DNA of 64,000 bases from Coleophoma eucalyptorum (GCA_026120035.1 JALRME010000008.1:868001-932000); one strand, 5' to 3'. Positions 23,305-35,062 are shown, counted from the first letter of the stretch. The notes: generated by a model not told the origin, from the sequence alone. Numbers and translations: made by a program.

Positions 23305-24331
23305 TTATAGAACCAGGCGAACCTTTAACTTATCGCCTGATATAATCTCCTCTTTTTTGGCCAAAAACTGCGGCATATCCCAAGTACAGCTAAGGTACCT
23401 CCCAGCTAGCCAATCTCTCTTCTCCTGAGTCAAGAATACAATCGTATCAGCAGCCATTTCCGATTTGTGTGTTAAACCTATGTGAACGATCAGAATGGTT
23501 TACAGTTCTTCGAGACAAACCCGCTCTTCACTAGTCACTCACCAGCAAACGTATTTTGCGGCATAGCTTCCGCCAACTTGGTCATAATAGCGCCAGGATG
23601 CACCGAGTAAGCGAGTAGTCCCTGTGGTGCCCCTTCTACCATCAAAAACTCCGTAAATCTCAACACTGCTAATTTGGATGTGCCATACGCGCTCGCATCT
23701 GGCCTGAGATTATGCGCAGCTACCGAGTTGATATTCAAAACGGTCTTTAAGCCGTTCTCAGAGCCCAGTAGCAGCGGCAGAAAGGTTCTGGTCACGAGAT
23801 ATACCCCACGAAGGTTTACCTCGAAAGTTCGCCAGTACGCGCTCTCGACTGAATCCACAATGGGCAACGCATTGGTCATGAACCCCGCGTTGTTGACCAG
23901 CACATCAAGTTTGCTGAATGCCTCTTTAACTGCTTGTGCTGCAGCTTGGATCGACTCGCTATCGCATACATCCACGTGTAGCAGCAAAATCTTGGGAGGT
24001 AGAGCGTGACCAGCGGATTTTGCCGCTTCTTGCAGCTCACTCTCAAGGTCGTCAAAGGACTCGATGTCACCCAGCGCGATGCCTGCTGCACCGGCTTTGG
24101 CGAAAGAGAGTGCAGTCGCTCGGCCAATGCCACGTGAACCACCAGTGATGAAGATAAAACGACCTTTATGGTTCGACTTTGCCGAGTCGATGGCGGGATA
24201 GGTGTTGTCGTGGAGTGTTTCTGTGAACTCGGCGCCTAAGGTCCAACTATTAGTTGTTACCGTTTACCGTATTAGATAATGGGCTGAGCCATACCATTGG
24301 CCGGGGGGATTGGAGGATATGAGGAGGCCAT
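23305..24331 (-). CDS. Short-chain dehydrogenase/reductase, classical type
   Basis: Three exons: 24331-24295, 24235-23543, 23477-23305; 300 aa. The NAD(P)-binding TGGSRGIGRA, the NNAG motif, Ser in NINS and YGTSK supply the full catalytic set. The C-terminus (DWLAGRYLSCTWDM...KLKVRLVL) is typical of a fungal SDR subgroup. Both introns are phase 1 with gtatgg/tag and gtgagt/tag borders. It could oxidise or reduce the aldehyde or alcohol made by the amine oxidase next door, but its substrate cannot be read from sequence. Confidence 0.9.
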
Positions 24332-25040
24332 GATGCTGATTGACTGCTATCGCACTGTAATTAAGAATCAGAGTATGGAACTGTCAGTCTAACTGAGGAG
24401 ACTTGGAGCAAATCGCTTGGAAGCGGTAGTTGTTCAAGCTTTAAATCGTTGAGGGAAAGCAGATGAAGGATATGCGAGTGGGGTTTCGGGGTTTACCTTT
24501 ATTCCCGGTCCAAGTCGTGATCTACTATATCAGGTTTAAATTTACTATAGGGAAACACCTGTTGGCCCCATTATTTAGGAATATCTTACTTAAGCGCTGC
24601 TGCAAATCGTTGCTAAGTATAGTGGTTCGCTAACCTCATAGCTCAGCAGAAATTCATCATCACGATTACGACCACGACCATGGACAGAAAAAAGCATTAA
24701 TGTACGAATATATAATAAACTCATCATAAATATTCGGCGCCAATGAAAATCAAGCTCTAATCTAAACGGTCTAGAGAACAAAAGATTTATATACAAGATG
24801 CCTAATTACTGTAGGCAGACGCCTTGTGCTGGGTGCAAAAACGTTTTAATATATACAAAGAACGTGCAGTTGCTTGATCAGTAAATGCGTTCCTGCCTGC
24901 CATCGAATCCAGCCTGAGCCAAAAACACCGCCAAATCTTTCCATCCGTTACGCCTTAAACTCCAGATTCTACGACATTAAAGTTCCAATGAAGTCGCCCA
25001 TCTGCGTCTCCATAGGCGTGTCTCTAAATAGCCGCGTTAA
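24332..25040. other. Intergenic region
   Basis: Holds the SDR promoter and the 3' flank of the CFEM receptor gene. No gene-like frame. Confidence 0.4.
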
Positions 25041-26620
25041 TCAACACTCGCCACTGCCTAGACTGCTCTCCGTTACAACCGCCCGCAGTCTGTTGTCGGC
25101 TGGATTCCTCAATGAGGACTCTGAGTTTTTGAAAGAGTCTCTATTGTCGCCTAACCTGTCGCTGTTCGATCCTGGAAGCCTCGACGACATTTTGAAACAT
25201 TCATCGGTTGGCGACGGCGTGGGCGACACTGATTCCTTATAATCCTTTCTGCTGCTGTTCTGGGTATCACCGCCAAACACTCTTGGGAATGCATGGGCGA
25301 GTAGAACGCGGGTTGCTGGGAGGCAGGGTACAATTAACGAGACGTACACTTCGACTCCACTCCAAAAGATTGCATTGACATAATCCCCTTCAACATGAGT
25401 TAGTTTAGAGTAACTACACAGAGACTGATGCATGAGGCTTACAGGTTGGGTTGGTCGTGGCTCTAAATTGGACGAGGTTGGTAATGCGGACGATGGAGGT
25501 AATGCAGATACTATAATCAAGCTACTGTTAGTATGTATCTCCATTCTTTACAGTTGAAACTTACAATATACCAAGGCTGAACATCAATATAACACCAAGC
25601 TTTTTCTTCATGTTCACCTGGAGCTTAAGTAGCAAAGGGAGAGGAAGTAAAAGAACTGTGCAATCCTGTGCAAGGTTGGCCCCCGCGGCCGCGTAGATGA
25701 GAGCGCTTAGGTTCACGCATCTGCCATCCATTTCACCCTTCCAACCCTCCCAATTAAATGAAATCGGGGTGCATTGCAAGAGGATAAGCAATTCAATAAG
25801 TACCATATTTACAACGCACCACATGATGACGATATAGCAGATGATCCGAAAGTTTTGCGCAGGAAATATTCTGAGGTAGAATATAACCATTGAAATTTTG
25901 CAAAGAGCAAGGATAGGAGTGTATAGCAATTCACCAAAGTAGAAAATCTAAAAAAGTTAGTTATATCAGCTTGGTCAAGAGATCTGGCTAGGACATACCT
26001 TGAGAGCTTTAGTGAGATTATCTGTTCCAATATCCCAGATGTTTCTCCCAAATCCATATACTCCAGCTGTAGAGATTAGTGGAAGGCTTGAGTCAACCAA
26101 GGTGCATATACTTACAGAGGGTTCCTAGGCACCCAAATGGGATTGCAAGAGCCTATAACATCAACCCAGTCAGCGCGATCCATCGACTTTGAGGAAGCAT
26201 ACATACAAGAGCAGCAATGAGAGTATAATCCTCGGCCCTGAGCCCGCCCTCCAAGTTCCAACGGGCAAACAGACGCACACCTACAGCCAGTACCGCAACA
26301 CCCAGCAGGGGAATTGAGCTAATAACATGACTCTGTCGCGATTCAACCGGTACCCCACAAGACAAACTCGAGATATTAGCCACCTGGAGACTCTCGATGA
26401 CCGTGCAGTTCTGAGAGACGCACAGTGCCGTCGCCGCCGCAATATCCGGGTTGTTACATATACAGGTCTGGTTCGAGAGCCCACACACCGAGGCTGGGAG
26501 GATCTGCAGAAGGCATTTGAATCCACAGGTAGGTAATTCACTGGCGTACTGCGTCAAATCTGCCCGGACATACGCCGAGAAAGCAAAGAACACGAAGAGA
26601 AGTACCGAAAAGAGCTTCAT
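25041..26620 (-). CDS. CFEM-domain seven-TM receptor-like protein (PTH11/rhodopsin-domain type)
   Basis: Six exons: 26620-26207, 26152-26116, 26066-25999, 25947-25565, 25510-25443, 25387-25041; 438 aa. A signal peptide (residues ~1-20) is followed by a CFEM domain with eight cysteines (C32, C36, C46, C53, C55, C67, C72, C88). Then come seven hydrophobic segments of the fungal rhodopsin-like domain, with LRAEDYTL, YGFGRNIWDI, FYFGELLYTPILALCKISM, FICITSIVR and NPTWDYVN landmarks. The cytosolic tail is Ser/Asp-rich. All introns are 52-78 nt and in phase. PTH11-like receptors sense surfaces or host and environmental cues at the plasma membrane. The ATG at 26620 is chosen because it directly precedes the signal peptide. 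Confidence 0.9.
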
Positions 26621-27882
26621 AGTGGATGTTGATTGCCAGTATAGAGTGCTGGAGTGTGCGTCGCGGCGCCGCACGTGTGTGGGTATTAGAGATATGAGTT
26701 GTAGCAGGGTAGCTAAACAACGTCGATGTTCGAAATGAAATTAAAATCAGATAATAAAACAAAAAAGCACAGATGCATACCCCCGCTCTTATTATAGAGG
26801 AGACAACGACTTTTTGTCATCGTGTACTAGGTTGGGTCATGTTGAGCTATGCTCCTCGTGGGGGAAAAGTGCTATGCCATGTGGTAAGTAGTTAGCTCAC
26901 TATACAGTGTAACTGTGCGTGGTGGAATCACTAGATTGCCTTAGCACGGCTTAAGGGCCAGCAACTATAGTCCCAAAATACTGCCTAGCACGTGGAAAAT
27001 TGTATGTAGATGGGAAGATTAAGTTTGTTAGTACCGTGACGCTGGTAACGATTCAGATTCCCCCTGGGTGGAATACCCTTGGATCTCTCGCTCCTGGCCA
27101 CTAACCACACCGGAACAACAGGCAGAAAGCCGGTGCCTGAGTGTTAAACGCCCCCTTTCAACCAGCTTATGCGTTGCATTGTCCAAAACTGATAGTCTCT
27201 CAATAGCGCAATGTTCCCCTGGTTCTATCCCCCAGGTTGACTAGTAGACGGCTGAAAAGTGCGTGGTCGACTCCGCTACAGTAGCGCCACCTCACCACTA
27301 AATTCTAGCTTCATTTATAAGCTTTTCCCTTCTCCCGCGAACGGTCTAGATGTGGCCAAAGAAAATACGTTTCGTCCCCGCAGAAGTCGAGTTTTTACAT
27401 TCTTGCGACTGATAGAGTGATTTCACATATGACAATCATCTCAACAATGACAGACGAGGATATCGTGGTAGATAACAAGGTTAAAAAAGAAGTACCAACT
27501 GATCCAGCGATGACCATAAGGTACTTTATTGGGCCGTGATGCCTAGACTATCTAGGCATGCCAGAATGTGTGGTATATTTACAGAAGGGAAAGAGCTTTC
27601 AATCTACTAATTGCAAGATTCTCAAACATTTCGCGCAAGCTACTGAGGTATCGTGTGATAGATAAATTCTGCTCACCTTATACGCAACATCAAACCTGAC
27701 GATGTGGCTGCCTCGCAGCTATACAAGGACTGATCATACCATATTTGTCTTATCTATTTTATGAATTGAATTGAATTAAATTATAATATATAAGAACATC
27801 CCAGCTTTCAATACTGAAAGACTTACTAACCATTAATACTTTTATTTTGTTCTGTTGCTCGCAATTCTCGACTTTTTTATCC
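26621..27882. other. Long intergenic region with a perfect inverted repeat
   Basis: Gene-free 1.26 kb between the CFEM receptor start and the peroxidase 3' end. It contains the receptor promoter. Near its middle is a 9-3-9 inverted repeat (listed separately). Confidence 0.5.
27539..27559. repeat. Perfect 9-bp inverted repeat, 3-nt loop
   Basis: Arms ATGCCTAGA and TCTAGGCAT flank CTA. It lies about 320 nt beyond the peroxidase stop codon. It could be a dimeric regulator site or simply chance. Confidence 0.5.
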
Positions 27883-29525
27883 TCAAATGGCCAAACCAGA
27901 CTTATTAGCACCTGGATATGTATTCTTCCATGACTGGAGTAAATCCGTGCCGCCACCCGTTGCAGTTGTGAGCTGAGGGCAATTCAGCGACAAGACACTA
28001 GCTCCAAAGACATTTGTCAGCGCTGACAATGGCGCTGTGACCGTCGCGTACAAGCTGTGAAGCAGAGCCGGAGTCACCTCGATAAGCACTTCGAGGGCTA
28101 GACACATGAAATTGTTGGATTGCAGCAGGGTCTGAGCGTTCAGAATACCGCCGGTGAGATTGTTTACATCAATTCCTACAAAGGAGTTGACACTGCCGGT
28201 ATTTCCCCCCGCGCTGGGGCTTGTTAGTTGTGGCATACAATTGAAGAGAGGAATATAAGACATACCTCATAAGGAATGGGTATCGCTGGGTCCAGTTTGA
28301 TAAATCAGCGCTGACTTCACTGAGGCCATAACCGGTGGGCCGCTTATACCAGTTGGGTGGGATGCGCTCCTGCCCCTTTTGATAGACAAAGGACCCTTCT
28401 GGACCAGTAACTCCAAAGAATGACTTTAGCGTTTCCTTAGCTATAACCGATTGTTAGCATAGATAAGTCGGAACAATGAGCCAAACACCTTACATAGTTT
28501 TCCGTTGGGGTAGTCTGCGGTATAGTTTGAAAAAAGTCGGTTGATAAAACAATATGCTGCATTGCGAAGCACCGTACCAGTGAGAGGGCCGTACCAGAAG
28601 TATGGATTGGTGTTCAAACTGTGGTAGTAGCGATTGACGTTATGCTGTAGGATAACATCCATGCTGTAGTTTGGATCCGTAGCATTGATTTGAAGATTGT
28701 AGAGATCAAGAAAACTTGAAATCTCTAAGTCGGCATTGTTACCACTGACATACAGATCCCCTCGAGTTGCTGAAGCGTCATTTTCATATTGGCCATGAGT
28801 ACCAATAAGGCCGACGGGTTGTGCTACAATTTGTTAGATCGGACAAAATCCAGTTGGCAGTAGACACGTACCTAGCAGGCCCGCGAGATTTCCAAGTAAA
28901 CCTTGAGAGTTTGGAGTGCTTCCTCCCATTGAAAATCCTGGGTTGAGAGACACTAAGTTTCCAGCAAATGTAGTTCCAATATTGGCTAGAAGAGTACCGA
29001 GGTCGATTTGCATGTTAAATACTATCATCTAGTTAGCATATAGTTTGCCAATTAGAGTAATAGCTAGACCTACCATCTTGAACAGCATTCGCATATTGAG
29101 GAAGCTAGGAGTTCATCAGAAAATGATCGTGGACAGATTTTGGGAAATGAAGGAATATTTACAGTTGCGACACCATTGTGTGGCAGATATCCATGGTTAG
29201 CCAGCACGTTCAGTCCTGGGCAAGGACCTCTGACATCACCAGCACCTGGAGGGACAAAGGCATGTGTGCCGGAGACTAAAAGTAAATTAGCTTATGATAA
29301 TATATATGTAGGAACGAAATCCGTACTGGAAACAGGCTGTGAAGTAAAATTAACTGCTGTGTCTCTTTCTACAAGCTGCTCTTTGGCAGCGGACCTTGCA
29401 CGAAGCTTTTCCTGGGTGCCAGCATCCAGTTGACTCTCGGTGAGCCGGGCGAGATGCTCAAGGCTCGGGAAGGCATAACCTTGAGCCACAAGGAGGGTCA
29501 GTGACGCAAGACTGAGAACTTGCAT
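27883..29525 (-). CDS. Secreted heme-thiolate peroxidase (chloroperoxidase/UPO family)
   Basis: Seven exons: 29525-29327, 29275-29163, 29104-29074, 29021-28872, 28823-28494, 28440-28266, 28219-27883; 444 aa. A signal peptide ends near GYA (residue ~18). The proximal heme-thiolate motif is GPCPGLN (Cys85), followed by LANHGYLPHNG. The distal HGQYENDAS (174-182) is the place where family members carry E-H-D or E-G-D; here it reads E-N-D. NNADLE provides a candidate acid-base Glu. The length suits a long-type enzyme. Such enzymes use H2O2 to oxygenate or halogenate substrates outside the cell. The exon 4 acceptor (29022) was chosen over an earlier one because only it keeps phase. It is divergent from a secreted GMC oxidoreductase that could supply H2O2. 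Confidence 0.9.
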
Positions 29526-30940
29526 GTTGGGGTTTGAAATGAGTGACTAGAAAAGAGGGACTAAAAATGATGGACTAGAAAAAGATGCAAATGTAGAACA
29601 AGGGAACCGAATAGTTGCGACGTCGTTTGACGGAATGACCTTATAAGTATTTGAAGTCGCTAACAAAATTCATGTCACCCTCTTAACGTGGGTCGAGAAT
29701 CAACCAGCCGTAGTGGCTTCTAACGGCGAGTAAGTAATCCATTGGTCGAGTAGGTTCTATATGAATGTCAAGTAGCCGGGACCGTCACGAACTTCCATAC
29801 TTGAGCCTTCTAGGCTCTCACTCTCCCAGCACTAGGGGCACCACAGACGTCGAGTTATTATGAAATCAAATACCTAAACCGTGTTCGTCTTGAACTAGTT
29901 CAGCTAGTTAGATAGCCGAAATTTTGATCCGTTCAAGACTTGGTGGCTTTTATAGCCACTATTTTCCAGTCTAAGAACGGAAAAGCGTTGATTAATCCGG
30001 AAGGCTGTTTCCGGGCTGAGTTAGTAAATAATACCACGACTCAGTTGTCGAGGATCAACCACATACAGTGACAATTTCAAACCAGAAGCAGGAAGAAGCC
30101 TCCACCATCATTGCAATCTTGAGATGCTCTGATTTGTTGCTATCGTCATCATTACCAATGGCTTTTCACATTTCAGAAGACGAAAGATCTTTGATTACTT
30201 TGACCTAATCTTATTTATTCTTCTTGATATGTCTAGTACAGTTCTGTTTTGGAAGCTAGAAAGCTTGGTCCTAGATTATACAAACAAAGGTCTGGATTTG
30301 CTTAACTGAGTCTAGTGACCGCAGTAGCCAGACCAGGTGGAGATAAAGTTGCAAACTCAATCTTTTCCGCGGGGCGATCTCAAGGTCACTGAACAGCCCT
30401 AAGCCACTAACTAACCATAAGTAGATCTACGATTCTAGGCCAAGTGATTTCTAGGTTCCCGGAAATGACGACAGCCAATCATACCGCCGCATTTCAATTT
30501 CCATCTTCATGAATCGTAAACATCTAAGAGAACAAGGCGCAGCGGTCTTGAGGGGTCGGGGGTTAAGTTATTGCGAACCGCATTTACAAGGGGTACACCC
30601 ACATGAACCGTACAGTCACTTGTAGAATGATCCTGCAGGGACAGAAACCAAACTCTTCTAGTTCTCCTGCATGAGTTAGGTTCACGTGGCGGTATGCGGA
30701 CCGATGACTGCCAAAGCTTAGCGCTCCAACCCTAGAAAATGGCATTTACTACTTACAGTTATTCCAATTAAGCTAAGCAATTACGGCCAATGGTCAATTC
30801 TCAGCCAGATCGAAGTATCCAGTACTGGAATGGCTAATTATTACCACCACCCGGGAATATAAGTCTTGAAGGACCTTACTTTTAGGTTGGTAAATCAAAC
30901 TTCTCGTCATTCCTTAATCTGTGTTTCTTTTGCTGCCAAT
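29526..30940. promoter_or_regulatory. Divergent intergenic region, peroxidase / GMC oxidoreductase
   Basis: 1.4 kb without a gene lies between two secreted-enzyme start codons. It is long for this genome and could house shared control sites. A CACGTG occurs near 30684. I see no RNA gene. Confidence 0.5.
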
Positions 30941-33029
30941 ATGCTTACCCTGCATTTGTTCAGTTTCGCCACACTTCTGTTTTCTTCAGTCACAGCTATG
31001 TATTTCTCCCCCTCTCCCGCAAATGCAATTAAAGTAAAGAATTTCACTAATATCTGGCAGTTCTATACCCAGTGATGCCCACTACAAACGCGCTAGCAGC
31101 ACAACCTGGCTACCGACTTACGATTACATAGTCGTGGGCTCGGGTCCTGGCGGAGGACCAGTAGCAGCCAATCTCGCTATAGCTGGCTACAAAGTCCTTC
31201 TTATTGACGCCGGAGACGATCAGGGCTCTTCATATCAATATCAAGTTCCTGCATTACAGCTGCAGTCAACCGAATATGCGGGAACGAAATGGGATTACTT
31301 CGTCAATCACTATTCAGATCCAGCTCGTGCAAAACTAGACTCCAAAATGACTTATCAATTGCCCGACGGAAGCAAATATGTTGGACTTACTCCACCAGCT
31401 GGCGCAACTCCTCTTGGTATTCTGTACCCCCGAGCGGGAACCCTGGGCGGCTGCTCCGCTCATAATGCCCTTATCACAATATATCCCCACGACAGCGACT
31501 GGACCAACATTCAAACCATTACTGGGGATAGTTCCTGGAGCCCAGCCAACATGCGCAGCTACTTCACAAAGCTTGAGCGTTGTGCATATCTTCCAAACAG
31601 TGTCGTTGGGCATGGCTTCAACGGCTGGCTTGGAACCGCACTTACTGACCTATCACTGGTTGTTCAAGACCAAAAGCTGCTCTCAGTCATTATCTCGGCT
31701 GCAACTGCAACGGGTAAAAGCCTTCTTGGACTACTACTCAACACTGTGGTCGGCTTAGGCCTAGTTCTGACGCAGGATATCAACGCTCCAGGGCAATCCA
31801 GCATCCCTGGTATTTATCAAGTACCACTAGCTACTAATAACGGGTCAAGGAACGGACCACGAGAGTTCGTTCTCAGCACAGCCAACGCCGTAAACGCAGA
31901 CGGATCCCGAAAATATTATCTAGACATTAAGATGAATACTGTCGTCACTAAGGTTCGCTTTGTACAGAATTCAAGCACCCCTGTGGCCGTGGGTGTGGAC
32001 TTTCTACAAGGCCAGAGCCTCTATCGAGCAGATCCTAGATCTGCTTCGGCAGCTGTATCTGGATCTGGGAGCGTCAACGCCACTCGCGAGGTTATTCTCT
32101 CCGCTGGAGCTTTCAATACCCCTCAACTACTTAAGCTCAGTGGTATCGGTCCCGCAGCCGAGCTAGCATCCTTCAACATTCCAGTTGTGGTAAACCTCCC
32201 TGGTGTAGGAACCAACCTCCAAGATCGCTATGAAACTACCGTTGTCGGCAAATCAACCAGCGACTTCACCATCACTAAAGATTGTACTTTCATGTCCTCT
32301 ATGCCAGACGCATGCCTTACGAAGTGGATTAATGGCAAAACCGCGTCAACTAAAGGCACCTACGCTTCAAATGGCGCTGCCATTGCTGCAGTGATCAAAT
32401 CATCTGTGTCTGACGGCGAACCTGATGTCCTCGTTTCCGGTGCTCCAGTATCATTCACAGGTTACTATCCGGGGTATTCGAAAGTGGCAGAAGCCGATGC
32501 CAGACACTGGGCTTGGATCACGCTGAAAGCCCACTCTCGCAACAACGCCGGCAGTGTTACCTTGCGGTCTACCGACCCGCTCGACACGCCGCTGATCAAC
32601 TTCAACTCCTTCGACACCGGAACCACCACGGATAACGCGTGGGCGAAGGACGTCCAAGCCATATATGAGGGGATGCAATTTTCTCGAAACGCCTTTCAAG
32701 ACCTTGTTCCCCTCGATGGCAGCAGCTTCACCGAGGTCTGGCCCGGCACCAATATCAGCGCGCAGGCGGATGTGAAGCAGTTTATTCTCAACGAGGCCTG
32801 GGGTCATCATGCTTCGTGCACGTGTCCTATTGGTGCTGATAGTGATCCCATGGCCGTTCTGGATTCGGGTTTCAGAGTCAGAGGTACCAAAGGCCTGAGA
32901 GTGGTAGATGCGAGTGTCTTCCCTAAGATACCGGGTTTCTATCTTGCGGCACCAATCTATATCGTATCTCAGAAGGCGAGTGATGTCATCATCAACGATG
33001 CTAAAAGCACCGGGAAAAGACAAATCTAA
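30941..33029 (+). CDS. Secreted GMC-family FAD oxidoreductase
   Basis: Two exons: 30941-30999 and 31061-33029; 675 aa. The short first exon codes a signal peptide. The 61-nt intron (gtattt...ctaat...cag) was chosen because it is the only option that keeps the phase with a normal intron length. A possible Kex2-like KR lies at HYKRAS just before YDYIVVGSGPGGGP, the FAD Rossmann motif. Further GMC landmarks are GTLGGCSAHNAL, AGAFNTPQLLKLSGIGP (GMC signature 2) and GHHASCTCPIG with a catalytic His. The usual second active-site His/Asn region reads PGFYLAAPIYIVSQKASD, as in glucose/aryl-alcohol-type relatives. Many GMC oxidases make H2O2, but dehydrogenase activity is equally possible. Confidence 0.92.
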
Positions 33030-33643
33030 GACGTTCCATGAGAAGCTTCCTTCAAATTATATTTTGTTTGAAGTAGTAATTTGGTTTCTCCTTACTTTAT
33101 AAATTTGACTCAGTTACCGTTGCCTAATGTAGAAGGCAACATGACGATTGGGTTACTTTCTTTTGTATTATTTGTATATATTTCAGGTACATAATTACAT
33201 TGTATATAGACTCTAAAAGTTAATAGAATTATTCCTTGCAACATAAATGATCCTTCATTATTCGGCCACAGCTGTTTTTTACCAGGGTCAATGTAGAGTG
33301 AGAATGTTAGTCAGGTCGCGCGGGAACGGAGCATAGCGAATCTCTTTTTTTTTTGTCTCCGTTCCGTTAAAGATAGGCCGCTTTGAATCTGACCCCTGCT
33401 ATAATGCTGATCGGTCAAACTGCGGTCCGTATTGATCAGCCATATCACCGCAAGAATTGAATTCAATAAGGTTTGCAGAGAACTAATTCATGAGAATATA
33501 AGCTTCACTCCTGCCCTCATCTCAATCATCTTCATCTCGCATCAATTCAAAAGACTCGTTGCACCGATCTCATTTCATCTTACTTCAAGTTATACTTCCA
33601 AAACCATCCACTTATACGCTTATATATCTTACTGCCTCCCATA
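33030..33643. other. Intergenic region
   Basis: Contains the GMC 3' flank and the SDR promoter, including a T-run near 33345 and a 7-bp inverted pair GCTGATC...GATCAGC (33406-33440). No gene seen. Confidence 0.4.
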
Positions 33644-34591
33644 ATGCCAAAATTCAACCCTTTACACGATATTCCCAATTTGGCAGGGAAGGTCTGCCTT
33701 GTTACTGGGGGCAATTCAGGACTAGGAGAAGCCACCATCAAAGCTCTTGCCCAGCACAATCCACAGAAAGTCTATCTTGCAGCGCGGTCCAAGGCTAAGG
33801 CCGAAGCAGCAATACTGCGCATCAAAGCTTCGTCTACAGCAGCTCGATCAGCCAATATTGATATTCTCGAGATGGATCTTTCGAGTTTTGATTCTGTCAA
33901 GGCTGCTGCAACTCGGTTGAACCAAGAGACACCTCGACTGGACATCGTCCACCTCAACGCTGGCATTGCTATGACCCCCACGGCTACGACTCAGGACGGC
34001 TATGAAGTGCAATTCGGAACCAACTTCTTAGGCCATGCTCTGCTCACCCAGCTCCTCATGCCCAAACTCCTGGAGACTGCTGCCCTGCCGAACTCTGATG
34101 TTCGAGTTGTTTCCATATCATCGATGGTGCACAAGGTCTTCGTTCCCAAAGAGGGCATCATCTTCGAGGAGCTACATACCCCGATGGAGAAGACTGGAGG
34201 TCCAGCACTCTATGGCCAGGCCATGCTCGCCAAGATCGCCTTTGCTCGTGAGCTTGCGCAACGCTACCCGCAAATAAGTTTTACGTCTTTGCACCCTGGC
34301 ACCGTCAAGTCGAGTGTGTACTCTGGAAACAAAGACATGAACTGGTTCCTGTTGAATGTCATTCTTAGACCATCTGTTGCTCTTACGGGTGTGTCCAATG
34401 AAGAGGGCGCAAAAACACAACTATGGTGCTCCTTTAGCAAGGACGCGGTGAATGGAACCTATTACGAGCCCATTGGCACGACTGGCAAGGAGAGCGCTCT
34501 TTCAAAGGATAGCCAGCTTGCATACAAGTTGTGGAACTGGACGGATAAGGAGCTTCTCGCCAAGGGGGCGCCGGGTTGGCCACAAGCTTGA
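33644..34591 (+). CDS. SDR-family protein lacking the canonical catalytic lysine
   Basis: A single exon of 315 aa. It has the cofactor motif TGGNSGLG (residues 21-28), LNAG, the Ser of SISS and Tyr190 in YGQAM. In the usual YGQSK the fifth residue is Lys; here it is Met194 (ATG at 34223-34225), with the nearest Lys at 197. The overall sequence matches fungal WW-oxidoreductase/retinol-dehydrogenase-like SDRs, and the rest is intact. The start ATG at 33644 is preceded by a pyrimidine-rich leader. Either the protein has altered or reduced chemistry, or Lys197 compensates. It is not part of an obvious operon-like set. Confidence 0.9.
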   Translation: MPKFNPLHDIPNLAGKVCLVTGGNSGLGEATIKALAQHNPQKVYLAARSKAKAEAAILRIKASSTAARSANIDILEMDLSSFDSVKAAATRLNQETPRLDIVHLNAGIAMTPTATTQDGYEVQFGTNFLGHALLTQLLMPKLLETAALPNSDVRVVSISSMVHKVFVPKEGIIFEELHTPMEKTGGPALYGQAMLAKIAFARELAQRYPQISFTSLHPGTVKSSVYSGNKDMNWFLLNVILRPSVALTGVSNEEGAKTQLWCSFSKDAVNGTYYEPIGTTGKESALSKDSQLAYKLWNWTDKELLAKGAPGWPQA

Positions 34592-35062
34592 ATCGGATGA
34601 ACTCAACTCGCTATGGCACTTTCCTCAAGTCGCGTCGACAAAACCATTGCCTAATTATGTGTTAATACAACTCTTTTCTTAGATTTCCTTTCTAGTATTT
34701 GTATAATTGTGTTTTACTTAGCGCTCTACTTGATAGGTTAATTAAAATTGCATCTGTTGAGCATCTTTATCGTTCTGATTACTAGTCAGTTCAATCAGAA
34801 TTTTATAATAATTGATTACAAAACTTAAAACCGCACTTACTCAAAACCTTAAAGGGTCTCAGGGCTAAGATGATATAAAGAACTGAATGCCAACTTAATC
34901 AACGTAGGTATATGGCGTAAGCTGAACGAATCTTGAAAATGAGATATTAAGTCATCGATTACTGTGCCGTAATATGCTTCTAACTTCGATCTCGGGTCAA
35001 GGTGCAACCAAATTTGAGGAAGTAGCTTTTAAATTTTGACTACAAAAGTTTGATCTCCACCT
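34592..35062. other. AT-rich intergenic region between convergent genes
   Basis: Between the SDR and a minus-strand regulator. Nothing gene-like is seen. Confidence 0.4.

Noticed and set aside
30866..31075. Unspliced N-terminal frame of the GMC gene ending at a stop
   Set aside because: Reading through gives a truncated product; a 61-nt intron at 31000-31060 restores the FAD domain in phase.
32451..33023. 190-codon minus-strand frame opposite the GMC gene
   Set aside because: Antisense shadow of a strongly conserved coding region.
33406..33440. GCTGATC...GATCAGC inverted pair upstream of the SDR
   Set aside because: Arms are only 7 bp with a long spacer, which is expected by chance.
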